This document shows, one piece after another, positions 1-5,308 of a stretch of 11,339 bases of DNA. The DNA lies in the NCBI GenBank assembly GCA_947441695.1, contig CANEUK010000022.1, positions 1-11,339 on the forward strand. The letters run 5' to 3'. Each line of letters starts with the position of its first letter. The stretch's first letter is position 1. Made by a program: the position numbers and the translations under genes. This DNA comes from Rickettsiales bacterium. GTDB lineage: Bacteria > Pseudomonadota > Alphaproteobacteria > Rickettsiales > UBA1997. The notes beneath the pieces are model-generated. The model saw nothing but the letters and a program-made list of their open reading frames with translations, was not told the DNA's origin and made no database searches.

Positions 1-132
1 ATTAATGAAGCCATAAAAAAATCCCTTACTACCCAAACCAATAAATCTGAAAATACAAATTCTGAAGAATCTGGCGGTATTCAAGTTACGAGTGTTGAAA
101 CATTGAACCCGAAAAGACCGCGAACTATATAA
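1..132 (+). CDS. 3' end of an unidentified protein (partial)
   Basis: Frame 1 is open from the left edge to a TAA at 130-132; the other two plus-strand frames hit stops within the first 15 bases. The visible 43 residues are a hydrophilic tail rich in Ser, Thr, Asn, Lys and Glu, ending in a basic stretch (NPKRPRTI). Nothing in it identifies a family, so no function is proposed. The stop codon lies inside the left border of dispersed repeat copy A. The gene points the same way as cysS, which begins 113 bases further on. Confidence 0.55.
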   Translation: MNEAIKKSLTTQTNKSENTNSEESGGIQVTSVETLNPKRPRTI

Positions 133-245
133 GTCGATTTTTCTTAAAACAAAATCTATTGCAGATGCTCTGATTCGCTTGGCGCGCAGCAATTCAAAAC
201 AACCCAAATTCTTTGGTAAATCGAATTTGTTTGAACATAAAATTC
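116..245 (+). repeat. Dispersed start-codon-proximal repeat, copy A (upstream of cysS)
   Basis: This is one of three related copies in the window (also 2184-2319 on minus and 7618-7720 on plus). Shared blocks in order are ACC-NNAACT, TCGATTT, an A-rich run, AAATCT-(A/G)TTGC or GTCGC, GATGC or AATGC, CGATT-like, GCAATT followed by AAAACAA and CCAAATTC, then TCGAATTTG and CATAA. Copy A ends directly at the cysS ATG. Its last part (221-240) matches copy C at about 17 of 20 bases. Copy A also has a frame open from 107 to 280 with no start codon. No mobile-element protein is associated with it. Confidence 0.75.
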
Positions 246-1637
246 ATGAATCTTCCCATCACTTTTTTCAATAGTTTAACCAACAAAGAAGAGGCTTTAA
301 CGCCAATTAACCCCAATCACTTAAAAATGTATGTTTGTGGGCCAACGGTTTATGATCGTCCGCATTTGGGCAACGCGCGTTCGGTTGTTATTTACGACCT
401 ACTTTTTCGGTTTTTTCTTCAAGTTTTTCCCCAAGTCACCTACGTGCGCAACATCACCGATGTTGACGACAAAATTAACGCAGCCGCAAAAGAACAAGGT
501 GTTTCAATTCAAAATCTTACTCAAAAAATTATTGAGTTTTTTCATGCCGACACCGACGCGCTAAACGTTTTGCGCCCAACATTTGAGCCACGCGCTACTG
601 AAAATATTGCTGAAATGATTGAGATGATTGAAAAACTAATTGCCAGCGGAAATGCCTACGAAAATTCTGGTCACGTTTTATTTGACGTTAATTCTTACCA
701 AAAATATGGACAACTTTCTAACCGAAACACTAACGAAATGATTACTGGGGCGCGAGTTGAAATTGGTCTTTATAAAAAAAATCCACTCGATTTTGTGCTT
801 TGGAAACCAGCCGACGAACAAGACGACATTTCTAGTATTTTTGAAAGCCCATGGAAAAAAGGTCGCCCGGGTTGGCATATTGAATGTTCGGCAATGAGTT
901 CAAAATATTTGGGTGAAAACTTTGATATTCATGGCGGCGGCGCCGATTTGCAATTTCCGCATCACGAAAATGAAATTGCTCAAAGTTGCTGCGCTAATCG
1001 CGGTTCTAGTTACGCTAAAATGTGGATTCATAACGGATTTTTAACCGTGAATGGCGAAAAAATGAGCAAGTCGCTAAAAAATTTTATCACCGTGCGCGAC
1101 CTTTTAGATAAAGGAATTTCTGGGGTTGTGATTCGTTATTTATTGCTTTCAACTCATTATCGAAAACCTTTCGACTTCAATCAAAAAGCTTTGATTGATG
1201 CGCAAAAATCAATCGAAAAATTCAACGATTTAATCGAAAAGCCTTTTGAAAAAGCAAAAATAGGCAATTCTCCTTTGCTAAATCAGGTTTTGCAGCATTT
1301 GGCTGGCGATTTAAATATTTCAAAAGTTATTGCCACTTTGCACGAAACAGCCAAAGAAATAAAAAACTCAAACTCACGAAATTTAAAAAATGAATTTGCC
1401 CAAACCCTTGATTTTTTGGGCTTAATCAATTGCGACCAAAAAGATAAATCAGCAGAATCTAAACAATTTCAAAATCAAATTGATGAAGTTTATGTTAAAG
1501 AGCAAATTGCTTTTCGCCTTGAGGCTAAAAAACAAAAAAACTTTGCTAAAGCAGACGAAATTAGAAAAAATCTTCTCGATAAAAAAATTGCGCTTGAAGA
1601 TGTAGATTCAAACAAAACTCTGTGGAAAAGATTTTAG
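246..1637 (+). CDS. cysS: Cysteinyl-tRNA synthetase
   Basis: This is a class I aminoacyl-tRNA synthetase that charges tRNA-Cys with cysteine in the cytoplasm. With the ATG at 246 it has 463 residues, the usual bacterial length. The HIGH-type motif is HLGN at residues 40-43 and KMSKS is at 272-276. The zinc ligands fit the family: Cys31 (in MYVCGPTVYD), Cys214 (in WHIECSAMS), and His239 and Glu243 (in FPHHENEIAQS). The C-terminal part holds the helical anticodon-binding region (RLEAKKQKNFAKADEIRKNL). A TTG at 213 would add 11 residues, but family alignment (ITFFNSLTNKEE at the N terminus) favours 246, and the extension falls in repeat copy A. There is no clear Shine-Dalgarno site. It converges with ctaG. 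Confidence 0.97.
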   Translation: MNLPITFFNSLTNKEEALTPINPNHLKMYVCGPTVYDRPHLGNARSVVIYDLLFRFFLQVFPQVTYVRNITDVDDKINAAAKEQGVSIQNLTQKIIEFFHADTDALNVLRPTFEPRATENIAEMIEMIEKLIASGNAYENSGHVLFDVNSYQKYGQLSNRNTNEMITGARVEIGLYKKNPLDFVLWKPADEQDDISSIFESPWKKGRPGWHIECSAMSSKYLGENFDIHGGGADLQFPHHENEIAQSCCANRGSSYAKMWIHNGFLTVNGEKMSKSLKNFITVRDLLDKGISGVVIRYLLLSTHYRKPFDFNQKALIDAQKSIEKFNDLIEKPFEKAKIGNSPLLNQVLQHLAGDLNISKVIATLHETAKEIKNSNSRNLKNEFAQTLDFLGLINCDQKDKSAESKQFQNQIDEVYVKEQIAFRLEAKKQKNFAKADEIRKNLLDKKIALEDVDSNKTLWKRF

Positions 1638-1685
1638 AATCTGTTTCAAAAAAGATTTTAAGAAAGTTTTTTGGCGGGCAAAAAA

Positions 1686-2183
1686 TCAAAGCACATATCT
1701 AATTTTTAATCCGTTTTCTAAATCTTTTGATCTATGATAATCTTCAAAAATCTTTTCTTCGATTAAAAAAATCATTTGCAGTTTGATTTCTTCGTTTGGT
1801 TTTAAAGTATATTGCGACGAGCAAGGGCATTGATAGCGAGTGATATATTCTTCTAAATATCTGGGTTCTAACACAAATTTTGGATGAAATTTTATAGTGC
1901 GATTTGAAGTGTTTTTGGCGGTATAATTTACGATGTTTTTTCTGTTGGTGACGGTTTTAAAACCATCGCTTAAAACCCTAAAATCAAGACCTTCGCGATA
2001 ATTCGTAACTTCAAAATTTAAAATAATTGGCGTTTTTCCTTCTTTTTTTGGAATTAGATAAGAAAAGTAAAATGGCTGGCATTTATTGGTTAAATTACAA
2101 AAAAAATTGTAAGGCTTGCTGGCAAAAAAAAGCAGTGCAAAAATTATTACAATTCGAAGCGATATTTTAATTGCTGGATTCAT
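1686..2183 (-). CDS. ctaG: Cytochrome c oxidase assembly protein CtaG/Cox11 family, divergent
   Basis: The likely role is delivery of copper to the Cu(B) site of cytochrome c oxidase subunit I from the periplasmic face of the inner membrane. The 165-residue protein has one N-terminal membrane helix (about residues 7-21), then a Cox11-like domain. Cys29 in FFCNLTN corresponds to the conserved FCQxTG-type cysteine. Cys119-Pro-Cys121 followed by SSQYTLKPNEE matches the family's CFCF-xxQxLxPGE copper motif, with Pro replacing Phe. The ATG at 2183 was chosen because the upstream ATG at 2261 adds 26 residues encoded entirely by repeat copy C. The gene stands alone rather than in a cox operon. Sequence drift is strong, but both metal-site cysteines remain, so it is probably functional. 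Confidence 0.78.
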   Translation of the reverse strand: MNPAIKISLRIVIIFALLFFASKPYNFFCNLTNKCQPFYFSYLIPKKEGKTPIILNFEVTNYREGLDFRVLSDGFKTVTNRKNIVNYTAKNTSNRTIKFHPKFVLEPRYLEEYITRYQCPCSSQYTLKPNEEIKLQMIFLIEEKIFEDYHRSKDLENGLKIRYVL

Positions 2184-2319
2184 ATTATGCTTAATCAAAT
2201 TCGACTCGCGTTGAATTTGGATTGATTTTAAATTGCTTACGCGACGAATAAATCGTCGCATCCGCGACAGATTTTTGGTTTTTATTTAAATCGAGATCTT
2301 CAATTGAGTTTGGGTAATA
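2184..2319 (-). repeat. Dispersed start-codon-proximal repeat, copy C (upstream of ctaG)
   Basis: Read on the minus strand, this copy runs from ACCCAAACTCAATTG through AAGATCTCGATTT, AAAAATCTGTCGC, GATGCGACGATTTATT, GCAATTTAAAATCAATCC, AAATTC and TCGAATTTGATTAAGC to the ctaG ATG. Its first half matches copy B best and its second half matches copy A best. It contains two mutually exclusive hairpins: GTCGC-GGAT-GCGAC, and GCGACGA-TTTAT-TCGTCGC. Its internal ATG (2259-2261) opens a frame (MRRFIRRVSN...) that runs in frame into ctaG. Copy B has the same MRRFI start with synonymous changes, but in B that frame does not enter tolQ. Confidence 0.78.
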
Positions 2320-2336
2320 CCAAATTAACTACCTAA

Positions 2337-2368
2337 TTGAGAATATAATTAATTAATTTTGTATTATT
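2337..2368 (+). promoter_or_regulatory. Possible promoter for the pdxH cluster
   Basis: The roughly 70 bases between repeat copy C and pdxH are almost pure A/T. They contain TTGAGA at about 2338-2343 and TATTAT at about 2363-2368, a spacing of 19 bases (longer than optimal), plus a consensus TATAAT at 2344-2349 without a good -35 partner. As the only leader of a five-gene plus-strand cluster it is the expected promoter location, but in DNA this A/T-rich such matches occur easily by chance. Confidence 0.3.
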
Positions 2369-2391
2369 TTCTTTAAAAAAAAATTAAAAAA

Positions 2392-2985
2392 ATGACCAAA
2401 TCTAATTTTTTAGAACCGTTTCAAAAATTTGAAGAATGGTTTAAAAAAGCTTGCGAAAATCAACAGATTATTGAGCCAACCGCCATGTGTTTAGCAACGT
2501 CAGATCAAAAAAAATGTTTGTCGGCGCGCATGGTTTTGTTAAAAAAATTTGATGAGCGCGGTTTTTGTTTTTTTACCAATTTAACCAGTCGAAAAAGCCA
2601 ACAATTGCAGCAAAATCAAAATGTTGCTTTGTGTTTTTATTGGGCAGCTTTGGGTTTGCAAATTCGTATTGAAGGTGCGGTTGAAAAAGTTTCAAGTCAA
2701 GAAGCTGATGACTATTTTTCTTCACGCAGGCGTGAAAGCCAAATTGGTGCTTGGGCTTCAAAGCAATCGCAAGAAATGGAAAATTGGCAAGAATTTGAAG
2801 ATAGAATTACCGAGATTGAAAAAAAATTTAATAGCCAAAAAGTGCCGCGCCCCGAGTTTTGGAGCGGGTTTCGCGTGGTGCCAAATTTAATTGAATTTTG
2901 GCAAGAAGGCGATTTTAGAATTCATCGCCGCGAGGTTTATGAAAAATCTGGTGATGGTTGGAAAGTCAAAAAAATTTACCCTTAA
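2392..2985 (+). CDS. pdxH: Pyridoxamine/pyridoxine 5'-phosphate oxidase
   Basis: This FMN enzyme oxidises pyridoxamine or pyridoxine 5'-phosphate to pyridoxal 5'-phosphate, for de novo synthesis or salvage of vitamin B6. The protein has 197 residues, slightly short of the 210-220 common in the family. FMN-contact segments are seen at residues 45-52 (ARMVLLKK), 60-63 (FFTN) and 66-68 (SRK). The SRRRESQIGAWAS block is at 111-123. The C-terminal signature RPEFWSGFRVVPNLIEFWQ starts at residue 153, and the substrate-site R-x-H pair is in RIHRR at 176-180. It ends in KKIYP where RLAP or RLYP is typical. It starts a tight cluster; cyaY begins 16 bases after its stop. The start is preceded only by A-rich sequence. 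Confidence 0.95.
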   Translation: MTKSNFLEPFQKFEEWFKKACENQQIIEPTAMCLATSDQKKCLSARMVLLKKFDERGFCFFTNLTSRKSQQLQQNQNVALCFYWAALGLQIRIEGAVEKVSSQEADDYFSSRRRESQIGAWASKQSQEMENWQEFEDRITEIEKKFNSQKVPRPEFWSGFRVVPNLIEFWQEGDFRIHRREVYEKSGDGWKVKKIYP

Positions 2986-3001
2986 AAACTATTTAAAAAC
3001 C

Positions 3002-3316
3002 ATGTTAGAAAAAGACTTTCTAAAACATTGCGAAGCCTCTTTAATTGAGCTTTGCAAACAAATTGAAGAAGCTGATAAAAATTCGCAGCTCGATGTCGAA
3101 TATTCTGACGGAATTTTGAGCGTTGTAATTGAAGCAACCAATCAAACCTATATAATCAACCGACACGCCGCTTCGCAAAAAATTTGGTATTCGTCTCCGT
3201 TTTCGGGAGCTGATTATTTTTCTTTTGATGAAAAGTCGCAAAAATGGCTTGATTCTAAGTTAAGCGAGCTTGGGCATAAATTATTTTTAGAACTTTCAAC
3301 AATCCTCAAATTTTAA
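3002..3316 (+). CDS. cyaY: Iron donor protein CyaY (bacterial frataxin)
   Basis: Frataxin homologues bind iron and modulate Fe-S cluster assembly on IscS/IscU in the cytoplasm. From the ATG at 3002 the product has 104 residues, the normal CyaY length. Family features are an N-terminal helix rich in acidic residues (FLKHCEASLIELCKQIEEAD), the strand pair around DVEYSDGILSVVI, the conserved YIINRHAASQKIWYSS core (INRQ...QxW in relatives), and the YFSFDE segment followed by a W in the final helix. The frame is open upstream to 2891, but that part overlaps pdxH, so the internal ATG is preferred. leuB begins 6 bases after the stop, so the two are probably co-transcribed. Confidence 0.9.
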   Translation: MLEKDFLKHCEASLIELCKQIEEADKNSQLDVEYSDGILSVVIEATNQTYIINRHAASQKIWYSSPFSGADYFSFDEKSQKWLDSKLSELGHKLFLELSTILKF

Positions 3317-3322
3317 AAAAAC

Positions 3323-4429
3323 ATGAAAAAAATTCTCTTAATTGCTGGCGATGGAATTGGCCCAGAAGTTGTGGCTCAAGCACAAAAAATTCTCAATTTT
3401 TTTACTCAAAACACCGACAAAAAATTTGAAACCGAAAATGCACTTTTAGGCGGAATTGCTTTTGACCAAACCGGCACGCCATTTCCACAAGAAACTTTGG
3501 ATTTAGCCAAACAATCTGACGCCATTTTGCTTGGTGCGGTTGGCGGCTTAAAATGGGAAAGTCTTGAATATAAACATCGTCCCGAACGCGGGCTTCTTGG
3601 AATTAGAAAAGAGCTTGAGCTTTTTGCTAATTTGCGTCCGGCTAAAGTTTTTAGCGCGCTGGCGGATAGTTCAACTTTAAAGCGCGAAATAGTTGAAAAT
3701 TTAGACATTATGATTGTGCGCGAACTAACTGGCGACCTTTATTTTGGGCAACCGCGAGGTGTTACAACCTTGGCGGATGGTTCGCGTCAGGGCGTTAATA
3801 CAATGACTTACAATTCAAAAGAGGTGGAAAGAATTGCTCGCGTGTCTTTTGAATTGGCAAAAATTCGCGGCAAAAAACTTTGTTCAATTGACAAAGCCAA
3901 CGTAATTGAAACCACCGAAATGTGGCGCGAAGTAGTTAGCGAAATTGGTAAAAACGAATATCCTGAAATTGCGTTGTCGCACATGTACGTTGACAACGCG
4001 TCAATGCAATTGGTGAGAAATCCAAAACAATTCGACGTAATGCTTACGGGCAACATGTTTGGCGATATTTTATCTGACACCGCGTCAATGCTTACTGGAT
4101 CTTTGGGAATGTTGCCTTCGGCTTCGCTTGGTGCCAAACAAGAAAATGGCAAACAATTTGCTCTTTACGAGCCAATTCACGGTTCCGCACCCGATATTGC
4201 TGGCAAAAATATTGCCAATCCAATTGCCACAATTTTGAGTTTGGCAATGATGTTTAAATATTCTTTTGGCTACGCGCTTGAAGCTGATTTAATTGAAAAA
4301 TCGATAGAAAATATTTTAAACCAAGGAAAGCGAACCGCCGATATTGCAAAATCTGGCGAAGAGCCAATTTCTTGCTCGCAAATGGGTGAAGCAATTTTGG
4401 TTGAGTTAAAAAATCTTCTAAAAATTTGA
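3323..4429 (+). CDS. leuB: 3-Isopropylmalate dehydrogenase
   Basis: LeuB oxidises and decarboxylates 3-isopropylmalate to 2-ketoisocaproate with NAD+, the third step of leucine synthesis. The 368-residue protein is full length. It shows GDGIGP at 9-14, the three substrate-binding arginines Arg95 (LLGIRKELELF), Arg105 (FANLRP) and Arg133 (VRELTG), catalytic Tyr140 and Lys191 (DKANV), and the metal-binding aspartates Asp224, Asp248 and Asp252 (YVDNASMQL, MFGDILSDTAS). The NAD-site signature HGSAPDIAGKNIANP is at 286-300. The loop after Arg95 and the ELTGDLYFGQPRG motif fit LeuB rather than isocitrate or tartrate dehydrogenase. leuA, leuC and leuD are not in the window. It overlaps the next gene by one base. 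Confidence 0.96.
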   Translation: MKKILLIAGDGIGPEVVAQAQKILNFFTQNTDKKFETENALLGGIAFDQTGTPFPQETLDLAKQSDAILLGAVGGLKWESLEYKHRPERGLLGIRKELELFANLRPAKVFSALADSSTLKREIVENLDIMIVRELTGDLYFGQPRGVTTLADGSRQGVNTMTYNSKEVERIARVSFELAKIRGKKLCSIDKANVIETTEMWREVVSEIGKNEYPEIALSHMYVDNASMQLVRNPKQFDVMLTGNMFGDILSDTASMLTGSLGMLPSASLGAKQENGKQFALYEPIHGSAPDIAGKNIANPIATILSLAMMFKYSFGYALEADLIEKSIENILNQGKRTADIAKSGEEPISCSQMGEAILVELKNLLKI

Positions 4430-5199
4430 TGAAAAAATTTTTCTTAATTTTGTTTTTAATTGGTGTTTTTTTTGGGCAAGAAATTTTTGCCCAAATTGCG
4501 CGCCCAACCTCGTTTGACGACCGCCCAATATGTCAAGAAACCAAAGGCGTTTGGCGTCAGTTTGGCAATGGTTGCGCCGATGATTGTCGAAGCAAATTTG
4601 ATCAATTCTCAATTTGTACCCAAGCTTTAATTTATGGTTGCGATTGCGGCAAAAACAGATGCTGGAACGGTGAAAAATGTGTTTCGCAAAAAACTTACAA
4701 AGAAACATACGATTTAGAAATGGCAGACGAAAAAAAATCTTTAGATAAGGCAAAAGAAGAGCGAAAAATTGCCGCCAAAGAAAATGAACAAAAAATTATC
4801 AGCAAATTTGTAGTTCAAGATCCCAATAACCCAGATTCTAACAACCAAAACCCCAATAACCAAAATTCTATAGAATCAACGCCACAAGCTCTTCAAATAA
4901 CAAAAGCTCCTCAAACAACGCAATCAAATCAAGCAGCAAAAACTGCTCAAATGATTCAAGATGCAATTACGGTTATTCAACCAAATTCTTTAGGAAAAAA
5001 CGATTTAGACCTTGCAAACGAAGAGCTAAATTCTCAACCAGATCAAAAAGTAAAAGAAATAGATTTGCCGCCGTTTTTTCAAAAGAAACAGCAAAAAGCG
5101 GCGCAAAATCAGGCTAATGAAATTAATTCAGCTAAAGAAATAACCAAATCGACAAAATCTTTAGAAATTCCGGGATTGCCTGAAATTCCGTTGCCTTAA
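4429..5199 (+). CDS. Secreted Cys-rich protein of unknown function
   Basis: The 256-residue product begins with a signal peptide (MKKFFLILFLIGVFF..., likely cleaved after IFA, residue 21). A compact domain at residues 35-84 has eight cysteines (35, 49, 53, 63, 71, 73, 78, 84), an even number that would suit four disulfides in the periplasm. The string GCDCGKNRCWNGEKC is its most distinctive part, and I recall similar short domains in other Gram-negative proteins without a known role. Residues 85-130 are charged and probably helical. The rest is low-complexity, rich in Asn, Gln and Pro (PNNPDSNNQNPNNQNS), ending in a Pro-rich tail. The ATG at 4429 overlaps the leuB TGA, which implies translational coupling; a TTG at 4426 is a less likely start. 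Confidence 0.85.
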   Translation: MKKFFLILFLIGVFFGQEIFAQIARPTSFDDRPICQETKGVWRQFGNGCADDCRSKFDQFSICTQALIYGCDCGKNRCWNGEKCVSQKTYKETYDLEMADEKKSLDKAKEERKIAAKENEQKIISKFVVQDPNNPDSNNQNPNNQNSIESTPQALQITKAPQTTQSNQAAKTAQMIQDAITVIQPNSLGKNDLDLANEELNSQPDQKVKEIDLPPFFQKKQQKAAQNQANEINSAKEITKSTKSLEIPGLPEIPLP

Positions 5200-5205
5200 A
5201 AATAG

Positions 5206-5223
5206 GTCAAATCTGATTGAAGC
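5206..5223 (+). repeat. Possible 3' fragment of the dispersed repeat
   Basis: GTCAAATCTGATTGAAGC resembles GTCGAATTTGATTAAGC, the start-codon-proximal end of repeat copy C, with three substitutions and one insertion. It lies between the Cys-rich protein gene and the ftsK tandem repeat, the same kind of position the full copies occupy. At 18 A/T-rich bases the match could be chance. Confidence 0.3.
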
Positions 5224-5230
5224 GATCTTT

Positions 5231-5308
5231 AAGAAAAATGCCTAAGAAAAATGCCTAAGAAAAATGCCTAAGAAAAATGCCTAAGAAAAATGCCTAAGAA
5301 AAATGCCT
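5231..5308 (+). repeat. Six tandem copies of a 13-base unit carrying the ftsK start codon
   Basis: The unit AAGAAAAATGCCT is repeated six times without a mismatch, beginning at 5231, 5244, 5257, 5270, 5283 and 5296. Each unit contains an ATG (5238, 5251, 5264, 5277, 5290 and 5303), and the last one is the ftsK start. Because 13 is not a multiple of three, each of the first five ATGs reads ATG CCT AAG AAA AAT GCC and then a stop (TAA, or TGA for the fifth). This gives five identical six-codon mini-ORFs (MPKKNA), each ending inside or just after the next start. The fifth stops at 5308-5310, just past the ftsK ATG. Perfect identity indicates recent expansion or ongoing slippage. Confidence 0.95.

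Noticed and set aside
213..245. TTG start giving cysS an 11-residue N-terminal extension.
   Set aside because: The extension lies in repeat copy A and has no counterpart in the family; the ATG at 246 fits the conserved N terminus.
1638..1663. AATCTGTTTC...GATTTTAAGAA after cysS as another copy of the dispersed repeat.
   Set aside because: Only a short A/T-rich word matches, the order of blocks is not kept and it does not precede a gene start.
1664..1685. Hairpin TTTTTTG-GCGGG-CAAAAAA between the cysS and ctaG stops, a possible bidirectional terminator.
   Set aside because: The stem has one G/C pair and six A/T pairs, which is too weak and too likely by chance in this A/T-rich DNA.
2184..2261. 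ATG at 2261 giving ctaG a 26-residue N-terminal extension.
   Set aside because: All 26 codons come from the dispersed repeat, and the membrane helix starts just after the ATG at 2183, as expected for the family.
5231..5308. The 13-base array as a CRISPR or a replication iteron array.
   Set aside because: There are no spacers between units, and each unit is an A-rich start-codon context directly joined to ftsK; no replication gene is nearby.
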